64,000 nt of DNA, taken from assembly GCF_900078705.1 (NCBI RefSeq), contig NZ_FKIF01000001.1, positions 186,001-250,000 on the forward strand, given 5' to 3'. The notes under the pieces were generated by a model. That model was not told where the DNA came from. It saw nothing but the letters and a program-made list of their open reading frames with translations, and did not search any database. The position numbers were made by a program, and so were the translations under genes. Each line of letters begins with the position of its first letter. Position 1 is the stretch's first letter. The stretch comes from Bordetella ansorpii. GTDB taxonomy: Bacteria > Pseudomonadota > Gammaproteobacteria > Burkholderiales > Burkholderiaceae_B. This document shows, piece by piece, positions 1-9,264 of this stretch.

Positions 1-657
1 CAGACCATCGAGATCCAGATGTTCGTCGAGGCGGCGCAGGTGTCGTTCGTGTACCTGGAGCGCCCCTACTACATCGAGCCGATCAACAAGGGGCACAAGG
101 TGTACGCGCTGCTGCGCGACACGCTCGCCAAGAGCGGCAGGATAGGCATCGCCAAAGTCGTCATCCAGACCAAGCAGCACCTGGCCGCATTGATACCGGC
201 TGGCGACGCGCTGGTGCTGAACCTGATGCGCTGGGGCGACGAGGTCAGGCCGCTGTCCGACCTGGATCTGCCCCGCGCCGGCGCCAAGGGCATGGCCGCC
301 AGCGCCAGCGAGCAGAAAATGGCGCGCATGCTGATCGAGGACATGTCCGGCGATTGGAATCCGGACGACTTCAAGGACGAATTCCGCCACGCCATCATGG
401 GACTGGTGGACAAGAAGGTGAAGGCCGGCAAGACCAAGACCGTGATCGAGCCGCAGGAGGAGACGCCGCGCTATGAGGGCGACAACGTCATCGACCTGAC
501 CGAGCTGCTGCAGCGCAGCCTGAAGGGCAAGCGAGGGGCATCGTCGAAGGCGGCGCGCAAGCCCGCCGCGAAGAAGGCGGCAAGGAAGACGCCCGCCAAG
601 CGCGCGTCGAAGAAACCGGCCGCCAAGACAGGAACCCGCGCTCGCAAGGCGGCCTGA
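1..657 (+). CDS. ku: Ku protein, C-terminal part (5' end outside window)
   Basis: Bacterial Ku homodimers bind DNA double-strand ends and recruit LigD for non-homologous end joining. The reading frame is open from base 1 with no start, so the N-terminal part lies upstream; 218 residues are visible. The stretch with FVYLERPYYIEP, then GHKVYALLRDTLAKSG and ALIPAGDALVLNLMRW, is the conserved core of the Ku beta-barrel and bridge. The last 45 or so residues are rich in Lys, Ala and Arg (repeats like KKAARK, KPAAK), the basic tail seen in many bacterial Ku proteins, thought to bind DNA. The stop lies 2 nt before the ligD start, so the two are almost certainly co-transcribed. Confidence 0.95.
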   Translation, partial: QTIEIQMFVEAAQVSFVYLERPYYIEPINKGHKVYALLRDTLAKSGRIGIAKVVIQTKQHLAALIPAGDALVLNLMRWGDEVRPLSDLDLPRAGAKGMAASASEQKMARMLIEDMSGDWNPDDFKDEFRHAIMGLVDKKVKAGKTKTVIEPQEETPRYEGDNVIDLTELLQRSLKGKRGASSKAARKPAAKKAARKTPAKRASKKPAAKTGTRARKAA

Positions 658-659
658 CC

Positions 660-3203
660 ATGCCCGCCGCCCTGAAGACCTATCGGCAGAAACGGGATTT
701 CAAGGTCACCGCCGAACCCAAGGGTGGCGGCCGCGCCAACGCGCGCCAGCCTGCCTTCGTCATCCAGAAGCATTGGGCCACGCGGCTGCACTACGACCTG
801 CGGCTGGAACTGGACGGCGCGATGAAGAGCTGGGCCGTACCCAAGGGCCCCTGCTACGACCCTTCCATCAAGCGCATGGCCGTGCAGGTCGAGGACCATC
901 CCATCGCCTACAACCAGTTCGAAGGCGAGATCCCCGCGGGCCAGTATGGCGCGGGCAAGGTCATCATCTGGGACGAAGGCACCTGGGAACCGCTGGGCGA
1001 TCCGCGCCAGGGCTACCGCAAGGGGCATCTGAAATTCGCGCTGCATGGGTCGAAGATGCAGGGCGAATGGGCGCTGGTGAGACTGCGCGGGGATGAGAAA
1101 AAGCCGACCTGGCTGCTGATCAAGGATCGCGACGCGTTCGCGCGCGACGAGGGAGATTTCAGCGTGGTGGACGAGATGCCGGACAGCGTGGTGCCTTTGC
1201 GCGGCAAGGCAACCGGGAAGCCGGAGAAAAGCGGCGCCGAGGCATCCGGCGACGACCTGCCCGGCGTATCCTGCGCGCTGCCCCGGACCCTGTCCCCGCA
1301 GCTTGCCACCCTCGTGGAACACGCCCCCGCTTCGCCGCAAGACTGGCTGTACGAACTCAAGTTCGACGGCTACCGCATCCTGGCCCGTATCGAGGCAGGC
1401 GAAGTGCGGCTGTACACCCGCAACGGCCACGACTGGACCGCCAGGCTGCCGCGGATCGCGCAGGCGCTGGGCCGCGCCAGGGCCGACGGCTGGATCGATG
1501 GCGAGATCGTCGTCATGGAGGAAAACGGCGTGCCCAGCTTCCAGGCCCTGCAGAACGCCTTCGACGCCGAGCGCCCCGCGCGCATCCAGTTCTTCGCCTT
1601 CGACATGCCCTACGTGGCGGGCCGCGACCTGCGCGGCGAACCGCTGCACCTGCGGCGCGCGCTGCTCGAAGAGATGATCGCGCCCATCCGCCGCAAGGCC
1701 GTGCAGTTCAGCGCGGCGCTGGACGCCCGTCCCAAGGACCTGGTGGCCTCGGCCTGCCGCATGGGCCTGGAAGGCATCATCGGCAAGCGGCGGGATTCGA
1801 CGTACGTGTCGCGCCGCTCGGACAGCTGGATCAAGCTGAAATGCGGCCAACGGCAGGAGTTCGTGGTGGTGGGCTACACCGCGCCGAAGGGCAGCCGCGT
1901 GGGCTTTGGCGCGCTGGCGCTGGCCGTGCACGACGAAAGGGGCAAGCTGCGCTATGCCGGCAACGTCGGCTCGGGCTTCGACGACGCGCTGCTGGCGCGC
2001 CTGAAAAAACGGCTGGACGCCCTGCGCACCGGCGATTGCCCCCTGGCCAGCGCCAAGGGCGTGCAAGGCCGTCCTCAATGGGTACGGCCGGAGCTGGTGG
2101 CCGAGGTGTCGTTCAGCGAGTGGACCCAGTCCGGCCATGCGCGCCACCCCGTGTTCCGCGGCCTGCGCGCCGACAAGCCCGCGCAGGCCGTCACGCGGGA
2201 ACAGGCGCTCGATCCGCGGCGCATCGAGCCTGAAGCACCGGCGGACACTGGCGGCAGGCAGGCTGCCAGAACGACGCCGGCCCGGTCCGCCCACGCCGGC
2301 AAGGCCCCTCGCGCGAAGACGGCATCGCCGCGCGAAAGCATCGGCAAACTCTCGCACCCCGACCGCGTCATCGACCCGTCCACGGGCCTGACCAAACTGG
2401 ACCTGGCCCGATACTACGGACGGGTCGCCCCGCTGATGCTGCCGCATCTGAAGGCACGCCCCGTCGCCTTCATGCGAGCCCCTCGAGGCGTCGATCACCA
2501 GCAGTTCTTCCAGAAGCACCTCGACCACGACATCGCCGGCGTGAAGCCGCTGCCCCGGAAGCTGAGTCCCGGCCATCCCCCCATGATGGAAGTGATGTCC
2601 GGCCTGGGCATCCTGTCCGCGGCACAGATGAACGTCGTCGAGTTCCACACCTGGAACGCCGTCAAGACCGCCATCGCCCGTCCCGACCGCATGCTGTTCG
2701 ACCTGGACCCCGGCGAAGGCGTGCCGTGGAAGGCGATGCAGGAAGCCGCGCGGCTGCTGCGAGCCCTGCTGCACGAACTGCACCTGAAATGCTGGTTGAA
2801 GACCAGCGGCGGCAAGGGCCTGCACGTCGTCGTCCCGCTACGCAGACAATACGATTGGGACACCGTCCGCCAGTTCTCGGAAGCCATCGTCCGCCACCTC
2901 GCCAGCACCGTGCCGGACCGCTTCGTCGCCAAGAGCGGCCCGAAGAACCGCGTGGGCAGGATCTTCGTCGACTATCTGCGCAACGGCTTCGGCGCCACCA
3001 CCGTCGCCGCCTGGTCCGCCCGCGCCCGCCCCGGGCTGGGCATCTCGGTGCCGATTGCCTGGGACGAACTGCCCGGCCTATCGAGTTCGGCGCACTGGAC
3101 GATCTCCGGCATCCATGAGCGCCTGGATGTCGGCAACGAGCCCTGGGAAGACTATGCGGCCCAATCGCTGGGCAAGGCCATGAAGGCGCTGGATTTCAGA
3201 TAG
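660..3203 (+). CDS. ligD: ATP-dependent DNA ligase D (phosphoesterase-ligase-polymerase)
   Basis: This is the multifunctional end-joining enzyme partnered with Ku. Its 847 residues fall in the order 3'-phosphoesterase (about 1-175), ligase (about 200-520), primase-type polymerase (about 560-847), the Pseudomonas order rather than the mycobacterial one. The phosphoesterase shows KHWATRLHYDLRLELDG and EDHPIAY with the metal-binding His residues. The ligase nucleophile is Lys234 in ELKFDGYR, with DGEIVV and EGIIGKR as later nucleotidyltransferase motifs. The polymerase carries D681-L-D683 (FDLDPGEG) as metal ligands and KTSGGKGLHV. A low-complexity linker (about 525-555) separates ligase and polymerase. 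All three activities look intact. Confidence 0.96.
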   Translation: MPAALKTYRQKRDFKVTAEPKGGGRANARQPAFVIQKHWATRLHYDLRLELDGAMKSWAVPKGPCYDPSIKRMAVQVEDHPIAYNQFEGEIPAGQYGAGKVIIWDEGTWEPLGDPRQGYRKGHLKFALHGSKMQGEWALVRLRGDEKKPTWLLIKDRDAFARDEGDFSVVDEMPDSVVPLRGKATGKPEKSGAEASGDDLPGVSCALPRTLSPQLATLVEHAPASPQDWLYELKFDGYRILARIEAGEVRLYTRNGHDWTARLPRIAQALGRARADGWIDGEIVVMEENGVPSFQALQNAFDAERPARIQFFAFDMPYVAGRDLRGEPLHLRRALLEEMIAPIRRKAVQFSAALDARPKDLVASACRMGLEGIIGKRRDSTYVSRRSDSWIKLKCGQRQEFVVVGYTAPKGSRVGFGALALAVHDERGKLRYAGNVGSGFDDALLARLKKRLDALRTGDCPLASAKGVQGRPQWVRPELVAEVSFSEWTQSGHARHPVFRGLRADKPAQAVTREQALDPRRIEPEAPADTGGRQAARTTPARSAHAGKAPRAKTASPRESIGKLSHPDRVIDPSTGLTKLDLARYYGRVAPLMLPHLKARPVAFMRAPRGVDHQQFFQKHLDHDIAGVKPLPRKLSPGHPPMMEVMSGLGILSAAQMNVVEFHTWNAVKTAIARPDRMLFDLDPGEGVPWKAMQEAARLLRALLHELHLKCWLKTSGGKGLHVVVPLRRQYDWDTVRQFSEAIVRHLASTVPDRFVAKSGPKNRVGRIFVDYLRNGFGATTVAAWSARARPGLGISVPIAWDELPGLSSSAHWTISGIHERLDVGNEPWEDYAAQSLGKAMKALDFR

Positions 3204-3266
3204 CCCCCGTCGTCTCACGGATCGGCCGGCGGCGCCGAACCAGGAGGCTTATCGCGATACTTCCGT

Positions 3267-4160
3267 TCAGAATTGCCTGTAAGCCGCCACCGCGTCCACC
3301 AATGCGCGGATGTAGGTCGGCAAGGCCTGCAGATCCCGCACCAGGATGTCCCGTTGCCGCACCGCCCACGGCTCCTGCAGCGGCACCAACCGCAAGGCCA
3401 TCGACCGCTGGTAGCGCCGCGCCGTCGACTCGGGAATCACGCTGACCCCCGCCCCGCCCTCGATCAGCCGGCACACCGACTCGAAACCCGGCACCTGGAT
3501 GCGCAGGGCGAACGCCCGGCCGCTGGCCTCGATCTGGTCGCGCAGGAAGGTCAGCAGCGTGCTGTTGTCGTGCAGGCTGATGTGCGGATACTCCAGTGAA
3601 TCCAGGATGGAGACGTCCTGCCGCTGGGCCAGTTCGTGCCCCACGGGCACGCCCAGCACCAGCCGGTCGGTATAGAACGGAATGCGCTCCAGGCCCTGTG
3701 CGGCCACGGGCCCGGCGGTAATGCCCAGGTCGATGGAGCCCTCGGCCACCGCGCGCACCGTGTCGCGCGTATTGCGCTCCTGCATGTCGACCACGATGGC
3801 GGGCCGCTCGGCCAGGAACGGCGCCAGGATCTCGGGCATGAAGCCGTTGACGGCGGTGGTGTTGGCGAAGATGCGGATGCGGCCCGTGGCGTCGATGCCG
3901 CCCGCGCTGAAATCGCCTTTCAATGCATCCACGTTGCGCATGATGGCGCGGGCATGGTCGTACAGGCGATGCCCGGACGGCGTCAGTTCCACGCCGCTGT
4001 GGGTGCGGTACAGCAGCACGCTTCCGAGCTGGCCTTCCAGCGCCTTGATGCGCGAACTGACCGAAGGCAGCGACAGGTGCGCCCGTCGCGATGCCTTGGT
4101 CAGGCTGGAGGATTCGGCGACGTGGATGAAAAGCTGGATGTCTGCGAGGTCGAAGTGCAT
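3267..4160 (-). CDS. LysR-family transcriptional regulator
   Basis: 297-residue regulator with an N-terminal winged helix-turn-helix (about 3-62; SLTKASRRAHLSLPSVSSRIKALEGQLG) and a C-terminal LysR substrate-binding domain. I chose the ATG of MHFDLADIQLF because the family's conserved N-terminus begins there; an in-frame ATG 27 codons upstream would add an unrelated extension. No obviously regulated divergent gene is present: upstream lie about 265 bp and then the tRNA-His terminator. The gene converges on ligD with 63 bp between stops. Target and effector are unknown. Confidence 0.88.
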   Translation of the reverse strand: MHFDLADIQLFIHVAESSSLTKASRRAHLSLPSVSSRIKALEGQLGSVLLYRTHSGVELTPSGHRLYDHARAIMRNVDALKGDFSAGGIDATGRIRIFANTTAVNGFMPEILAPFLAERPAIVVDMQERNTRDTVRAVAEGSIDLGITAGPVAAQGLERIPFYTDRLVLGVPVGHELAQRQDVSILDSLEYPHISLHDNSTLLTFLRDQIEASGRAFALRIQVPGFESVCRLIEGGAGVSVIPESTARRYQRSMALRLVPLQEPWAVRQRDILVRDLQALPTYIRALVDAVAAYRQF

Positions 4161-4425
4161 CGTAGGCGGAAGAAAGGTCCGCCCGGAGTGCGCGTCATCG
4201 GCACGCCGGGCCATGACGAAGCATAACCCCCTGCCTTCCATTTTTAGGGACAGAGCATGGCGGAGTGTGTCTTCCTCTTTATGCTTTATGGCATCCCGGC
4301 CCGTCCGGCAGGGTTCCGGTACCGGCCTGCGCCGCGTGGCACAGAAAAAGCGCTCGTCCTGCTCGACACCCCTCTACCGAAAACCGTACCGCTCCCCACG
4401 ACGGCTCCCGTTTCGATGAGGGAAA

Positions 4426-4463
4426 GAAAAAGGCACTTGCGCTTTCGCGCAAGTGCCTTTTTC
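4426..4463 (-). terminator. Intrinsic terminator of tRNA-His
   Basis: Perfect 17-bp inverted repeat (arms GAAAAAGGCACTTGCGC and its complement) around a 4-nt loop. It lies 22 nt past the 3' end of the minus-strand tRNA-His. Read on the minus strand, the GC-rich core is followed by CCTTTTTC, the T-tract of a rho-independent terminator. It is symmetrical enough to act in both directions, so it may also stop plus-strand transcripts. Confidence 0.85.
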
Positions 4464-4485
4464 TAACGATTTCTCGCAAATTCGG

Positions 4486-4562
4486 TGGGGTGGCTGATGG
4501 GGCTCGAACCCACGACAACTGGAATCACAATCCAGGACTCTACCAACTGAGCTACAGCCACC
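4486..4562 (-). tRNA. tRNA-His (GTG anticodon)
   Basis: 77-nt gene including an encoded CCA. On the minus strand it begins GGTGGCTGTAGCTCAG; the anticodon stem CTGGA/TCCAG encloses the loop TTGTGAT with anticodon GTG; the T-arm contains GGTTCGAGCC; and the 3' end is CAGCCACC-CCA. The additional 5' G pairs with C73 to give the 8-bp acceptor stem that is the identity mark of tRNA-His. A strong terminator follows. Confidence 0.97.
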
Positions 4563-4718
4563 GCTGCAAAGAAGCGAAACTATAGCACAGCTTTTTCGCA
4601 CCCGCCAAATGGACTGTCAAAAATCTGCAGCCTCCTCCTTTGCTATCCTTGTGGCACCTATCCGTCCCCGTGCCAGGGCCTAGGCCCCGGCGCGCCTCCC
4701 CCGCCCAGGACACCCACG

Positions 4719-6185
4719 ATGCCCATGGACGCCTTCGAGGATTTCGTCACCCGCTACTGGCCGCACGTCGCGCTGGCCTTCAGCATCATCGCGGGCACCG
4801 CCGCGGCGGTGCATGCGGCCATGACCAAGCACGACGTGCGCGCGGCCATCGGCTGGGTCGGCCTGGCCTTGTTCTCGCCTCTATTCGGCGCCCTGTTCTA
4901 CGTGGCGGCCGGCATCAACCGCACCCGCCAGACCCGCATGTCGCAGCAGCGCGACCAGGCCATGCTGGACTACGCGGGCCATTTGGAATCGCGCGACGTG
5001 ATCGACGTGGTGCCCTACAGCGCCGCGCAGTTCGCCTCGCTGCGCCTCCTGGGCGATCAGGTCAGCCGCTTTCCGCTGGTCGGCGGCAACGCCATCCAGC
5101 CGCTGGCGGGCGGCGACGACGCCTATCCCGCCATGCTGGAGGCCATCAATGCCGCCAAACGCAGCGTCGCCCTGCAAAGCTACATCTTCGACAACGACCC
5201 CGTCGGCCGCGAACTGGCCCTGGCGCTGATCGAGGCCCACAAGCGCGGCGTACAGGTGCGCGTGCTGATCGACGCCATCGGCAGCCACTATTCGCGGCCG
5301 CCCATCGTGCGCATGCTGGCGCGCGCGGGCGTGCCCACCGCGCGCTTCATGACCAACCCGCTGGGCCTGTTGCGCATGCCCTATGCCAACCTGCGCAGCC
5401 ACCGCAAGATCCTGGTGGTGGACGGCGTGCGGGGCTTCACGGGAGGCATGAACGTGCGCGCGGCCTTCGTGCATGCCCTGTCCGGCGACCGCACCAACGG
5501 CGACACCCACTTCAGCCTGCAAGGCCCCGTGGTGGCCCAGTTGAGCGCCGTGTTCGCGCATGACTGGAACTTCACCACCCGCGAAACGCTGCAAGGCGAG
5601 GACTGGTTTCCCAAGTCGCTGGCGCGCGGCGCGGGCACGGTGCCCATGCGCTGCGTGCCCTCGGGCCCCGACCGCGCGCTGGGTTCCACGCATGCCATGC
5701 TGCTGGGCGCGCTGGCGGTGGCGCAACGCCACGTGCGCATCCAGTCGCCCTACTTCCTGCCCGACCAGACGCTGATCGGCGCGCTGGCCACCGCGGCCCG
5801 GCGCGGCATCGAGGTGGACATCGTGATTCCGGGCTCGAACAACCTGCGGCTGGTCAACTACGCCATGACGGCGCAGTTGGACCAGGTGGTGCGCACCGGC
5901 TGCCGCGTCTGGCGCACGCACGGGCCGTTCGACCATTCCAAGCTGATGACGGTGGACGATTCGTGGTCTTACATCGGCTCGTCCAACCTGGACCCGCGCA
6001 GCCTGCGGCTGAATTTCGAGCTGGATACCGAGGTCTACGACCACGACCTGGCGCTCTGGATCGGCGGCCGCATCGACACGCTGATCGGCGGCGCGCACCG
6101 CGTCACGCTGGACGAATTGCGCGGCATGCCCTTCGCGCAGCGCCTGCGCAACCGCGTGATCTGGCTGGCGACCCCCTATCTTTGA
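4719..6185 (+). CDS. cls: Cardiolipin synthase (phospholipase D family)
   Basis: 488-residue inner-membrane enzyme expected to join two phosphatidylglycerols into cardiolipin plus glycerol. Two N-terminal membrane segments (about 15-35 and 42-65, the PLD-nuclease N-terminal region) precede two phospholipase D domains. Both HKD motifs are complete: H228-x-K230-x4-D235 (SHRKILVVD) and H406-x-K408-x4-D413 (DHSKLMTVD, followed by the usual SSNLDPRS). AGGA lies 8 nt before the chosen ATG; a second ATG two codons on is possible. The next gene looks like a phospholipid methyltransferase, which suggests a membrane-lipid theme. Confidence 0.92.
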   Translation: MPMDAFEDFVTRYWPHVALAFSIIAGTAAAVHAAMTKHDVRAAIGWVGLALFSPLFGALFYVAAGINRTRQTRMSQQRDQAMLDYAGHLESRDVIDVVPYSAAQFASLRLLGDQVSRFPLVGGNAIQPLAGGDDAYPAMLEAINAAKRSVALQSYIFDNDPVGRELALALIEAHKRGVQVRVLIDAIGSHYSRPPIVRMLARAGVPTARFMTNPLGLLRMPYANLRSHRKILVVDGVRGFTGGMNVRAAFVHALSGDRTNGDTHFSLQGPVVAQLSAVFAHDWNFTTRETLQGEDWFPKSLARGAGTVPMRCVPSGPDRALGSTHAMLLGALAVAQRHVRIQSPYFLPDQTLIGALATAARRGIEVDIVIPGSNNLRLVNYAMTAQLDQVVRTGCRVWRTHGPFDHSKLMTVDDSWSYIGSSNLDPRSLRLNFELDTEVYDHDLALWIGGRIDTLIGGAHRVTLDELRGMPFAQRLRNRVIWLATPYL

Positions 6186-6563
6186 TCGAGGGCCTCGACG
6201 TTTGATACGCTAGGGACCTGCCCGGCGCGCCCGCCCACATGCGCCCCGCATCGCCCGCCCGCGCGTCGCCGTGGGCATCGTGGGCCCTCTACCGCCCGGC
6301 GTCCCGCCCTCGTGCCTGGACGATGCCCGCACCGAAACGATGCGGTCCCGGCAGCGGATCGTTCCACCACCGGCCGGCGCGGCCTGCTGGGGCCGCGCCC
6401 CTCGGCGTCGACGATCCGGAACTTTTCCATGCAAGGGCCGCCTGACAGCAACGTCCTTTCGCGTGAAGCCCCCCGGCCAGGCGCCCATTGCTTCCGCTCC
6501 CATCCCGGGCACCGGCCCCCGCGCCCAGCGGCCGGCGTCTCCACCGAGTTCAGGAACCGCACA
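6186..6563 (+). other. Intergenic region between cls and the methyltransferase gene
   Basis: 378 bp. The methyltransferase frame stays open upstream to an ATG at 6312, but the added residues are Pro/Arg/Ser-rich, have no family character and would leave the good Shine-Dalgarno at 6551-6555 inside the gene, so I read this as untranslated leader. I see no RNA gene, clear terminator or repeat. Confidence 0.5.
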
Positions 6564-7253
6564 ATGACATACAGAGTCCGGCAACACCTCGATCCCTTGT
6601 ACGCCCTGTTCGGCATATTCTGGCAGCGCGTCAGCCAGTGCCGCCCCGAGCGCGAGCCCGGCGCCACTTCGCGCTGGCTGACCGAACAATGGAATTTCTA
6701 CCGCGCCTGGCGCGCCAACCCCCGGGGCATCGGCGCCGTGCTGCCGTCCAGTCCCGCGTTGGCCGCCGCCATCACGCGCGAGATCCGGCCCGAGGACGGC
6801 CCCGTGCTGGAGCTGGGCAGCGGCACCGGCGTCTTCACGCGCGCCCTGCTGGCGCGCGGCGTGGCGCAGGAAGACCTGGCGCTGATCGAGATGGACGAGG
6901 CCTTCGCCCGGCAGTTGGCCGAACGCTTTCCGCGCGCGCAGGTCTGCCAGGCCGATGCCGGCAAGTTGATGGCCGTGCCGCTGTTCGGCGGCCGGCAGGC
7001 CGCATCGGCCGTCTGCGGCCTGCCGCTGCTGAATTTCCCGGTGCGCCAGCAGGCGCACATCATGCGCAGCACGTTCTCGCACCTGCAACCGGGCGGGGCC
7101 TGCTATCTGTTCACGTATGGCTGGCGCTGTCCGATCTCGCCGCGCGCGCTCTCGCGCCTGGGCCTGCGCGCGCGCCGCACGCGTGTCGTATATCTCAACG
7201 TGCCGCCGGCGCAGGTCTGGAAGATCACGCGGCGCAGGCGCTGGATTGATTGA
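6564..7253 (+). CDS. Phospholipid N-methyltransferase-like SAM-dependent methyltransferase
   Basis: 229-residue class I methyltransferase. The SAM-binding motif I is VLELGSGTGVFT (about 81-92) and is preceded by NPRGIGAVLPSSPALA, a signature of the COG3963 group that includes the Rhodobacter-type PmtA and relatives of the KsgA fold. PmtA methylates phosphatidylethanolamine towards phosphatidylcholine in the membrane; whether this protein does so is inferred from the family and from the neighbouring cls. The start is the ATG preceded by CAGGA at a spacing of about 8 nt. A generic methyltransferase with another small-molecule substrate is the main alternative. Confidence 0.75.
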   Translation: MTYRVRQHLDPLYALFGIFWQRVSQCRPEREPGATSRWLTEQWNFYRAWRANPRGIGAVLPSSPALAAAITREIRPEDGPVLELGSGTGVFTRALLARGVAQEDLALIEMDEAFARQLAERFPRAQVCQADAGKLMAVPLFGGRQAASAVCGLPLLNFPVRQQAHIMRSTFSHLQPGGACYLFTYGWRCPISPRALSRLGLRARRTRVVYLNVPPAQVWKITRRRRWID

Positions 7254-7329
7254 GATCGACGGTCTGCTGTTGCCGCCAGGATGGTACTGTTCATCATCCC
7301 GCTAAAAAAGGCGGTCAGGAGGAGACCAG

Positions 7330-8286
7330 ATGCACGCACAAAACACGAAGAAAGTCGCCATTGTCTCGACCGGGGTCATTGGCGCCAACTGGGCCACGCT
7401 GTTCCTGGCCCGCGGCTACGACGTCGTCGCCACCGACCCGTCCCCGCGGGCGGAGTCCGCCCTGCACGCGCGCGTCGCCGCGCAATGGCCGACCATGCAG
7501 GCGCTGGGCCTGTCGCCCGGCGCCGACCCTGCCCGCCTGCGCTTCACGGCGTCGCTGGAAGAGGCTGTCGCGGATGCATCCTTCGTGCAGGAAAGCGCGC
7601 CCGAGCGCATCGACCTGAAGGTGGATCTGTTCCGCCGCATGGATGCCGCCGCGCCGGCCGAGACGCTGCTGGCCTCCAGCTCGTCCGGCCTGTCGGTCAC
7701 GGCGATGCAGCAGGCGTGCGTGCATCCCGGGCGGGTGGTGCTGGGCCATCCCTTCAATCCCCCGCACCTGATTCCGCTGGTCGAAGTCTGCGGCGGCGAA
7801 CAGACCTCCGCCGAAGCCATCCAGCGCGCCATGGATTTCTACACGGACCTGGGCAAGCGTCCCGTGCATGTGAAGCGCGAGGTCAGCGGCCATATCGCCA
7901 ATCGCCTGCAAGCCGCGTTGTGGCGCGAGGCCTTTCACCTGGTGGACCAGGGCGTGGCCAGCGTGGCCGACATCGACACCGTGATCGCGCACGGCCCGGG
8001 CCTGCGCTGGGCGCTGCTGGGCCCCTTCCTGAACATGCACCTGTCCGGCGGCAATGGCGGCATCGACCACATGCTGGCGCACCTGGGCGGCCCCATCGAA
8101 GACTGGTGGAAGGACCTGGGCCAACCGGTGCTCAGCGACTCGCTGAAGGACAAGGTCGTCGAAGGCGTGGACGAGGCCACCGGCAATCTCACCCCGTTCT
8201 GGCTGGAAACGCGGCGCGACAAGGTCCTGATCGAGCTGCTGCGCCTGAAGGCGGCGACCAGCCTGCCTCCGGACGCCGCGGCATGA
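7330..8286 (+). CDS. 3-hydroxyacyl-CoA dehydrogenase family protein (carnitine-dehydrogenase-like)
   Basis: 318-residue NAD-dependent dehydrogenase with an N-terminal Rossmann domain (about 8-185) and a C-terminal helical domain (about 190-290). Family landmarks are SSSSGLSVTAMQ, GHPFNPPHLIPLVEV with the catalytic His, and REVSGHIANRLQAALWREA. The stand-alone length and the C-terminal GPGLRWALLGPF are typical of L-carnitine dehydrogenase/L-gulonate dehydrogenase-like members rather than of FadB. The dinucleotide motif reads S13-T-G-V-I-G18, with Ser replacing the usual first Gly. AGGAGGAGA precedes the ATG. The gene overlaps the following SDR by 4 bp (ATGA), so the two oxidoreductases are translationally coupled. 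Substrate unknown. Confidence 0.85.
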   Translation: MHAQNTKKVAIVSTGVIGANWATLFLARGYDVVATDPSPRAESALHARVAAQWPTMQALGLSPGADPARLRFTASLEEAVADASFVQESAPERIDLKVDLFRRMDAAAPAETLLASSSSGLSVTAMQQACVHPGRVVLGHPFNPPHLIPLVEVCGGEQTSAEAIQRAMDFYTDLGKRPVHVKREVSGHIANRLQAALWREAFHLVDQGVASVADIDTVIAHGPGLRWALLGPFLNMHLSGGNGGIDHMLAHLGGPIEDWWKDLGQPVLSDSLKDKVVEGVDEATGNLTPFWLETRRDKVLIELLRLKAATSLPPDAAA

Positions 8287-9047
8287 GCGGCAGGAAAGTC
8301 CTGATCACCGCGGGGGCGGGCGGCATCGGCCGCGAGATCGCGCGCGCCTTCGCCGCGGCCGGCGACCAGGTCTGTGTGCTGGACATCGACGATGCGGGCC
8401 TGGCCGCGCTGGCCCGGGAGCTGCCGGGCATACGCACCTCGCGTTGCGATGTCTGCGACCTGGCAGACATCGAACGCGCCGTACCCACGGCCATCCGGCT
8501 GATGGGCGGCCTGGACGTGCTGGTCAACAACGCGGGCATCGCCGGACCCACCTCGCCGGTGGAACACTATGATCCCATCGCCTGGGATCAGGTGATGCGC
8601 GTGAACCTGTCCGGCACATTCAATGTGACTCGGCTGGCCATCCCTTTCCTGAAGCAGTCGCGGCAGGCCTGCATCATCGTGATGTCCTCGGTGGCGGGCC
8701 GCTATGGCTATTCCAACCGCAGCGCGTACTCGGCCAGCAAGTGGGGACTGATCGGCTTCACCAAGACGCTGTCGCGCGAACTGGGCGAGGACGGCATCCG
8801 CGTCAACGCCATCCTGCCTGGCGCGGTGGCGGGCGAGCGCATCGAGAACGTGCTGGCCGGGCGCGCCTCGGTCAGCGGACGCTCGGTGGACGACGAACGC
8901 GAGACAGCGATGGCGGCGCAATCGCTGCGGCGTTTCGTCGATCCGAAGGATATCGCCGCGCTGGCGCTGTTCCTGGCGTCGGACGCCGGTAAGTCCATCT
9001 CGGGGCAGATGCTGCCCATCGACAACGACATGCAGTACGCGGGGTGA
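8283..9047 (+). CDS. Short-chain dehydrogenase/reductase
   Basis: 254-residue classical SDR. The cofactor loop TAGAGGIG (9-16) replaces the first Gly of TGxxxGIG with Ala. NNAG is present at about 84-87 and the catalytic Ser is in MSSVAG. The catalytic Tyr149 and Lys153 sit in YSASK, and the PG motif is ILPGAVAGERI. The C-terminus ends IDNDMQYAG. The start ATG overlaps the upstream dehydrogenase stop, implying joint synthesis and probably consecutive or complementary oxidation steps. It is clearly paralogous to the SDR at 47271-48068. Substrate not predictable from sequence. Confidence 0.9.
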   Translation: MSGRKVLITAGAGGIGREIARAFAAAGDQVCVLDIDDAGLAALARELPGIRTSRCDVCDLADIERAVPTAIRLMGGLDVLVNNAGIAGPTSPVEHYDPIAWDQVMRVNLSGTFNVTRLAIPFLKQSRQACIIVMSSVAGRYGYSNRSAYSASKWGLIGFTKTLSRELGEDGIRVNAILPGAVAGERIENVLAGRASVSGRSVDDERETAMAAQSLRRFVDPKDIAALALFLASDAGKSISGQMLPIDNDMQYAG

Positions 9048-9264
9048 TCCCCTTGCGCATGCGAAGACGGCCCGGCGGCATCGTGGCGGCGCGGTCGGCG
9101 GCCACCAGTTCCACCGGACGATCCTCGCGCCAGGCCGGCGGGCTGGTGCGCAACGCGTTCGGCCGGCCCGGATTGGGAATTGGCACGACCACGCCCGGCC
9201 AGGAGTTCGCCGTCTGGCCGGCGATTCCGGGATCCACCTCTTTACATCCTCTACGCCGGGAAAC

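Noticed and set aside
471-2825. A 784-codon open frame antisense to ligD
   Set aside because: It is a GC-rich shadow of the clearly coding plus strand; its translation is His/Gln/Arg/Ala-rich with no family character. The same applies to the long antisense frames over the acyl-CoA dehydrogenase (31564-33939) and the Liv region.
6312-6563. N-terminal extension of the methyltransferase to an upstream ATG
   Set aside because: The added 84 residues lack family similarity, and the Shine-Dalgarno at 6551-6555 clearly serves the later ATG.
9048-9241. Minus-strand frame between the SDR and FAD oxidase genes that reads like a short coding tail (PGRPNALRTSPPAW)
   Set aside because: It is short, has no start site of quality and runs on as noise into the convergent SDR gene. 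It may be a gene remnant, but I cannot assign it.
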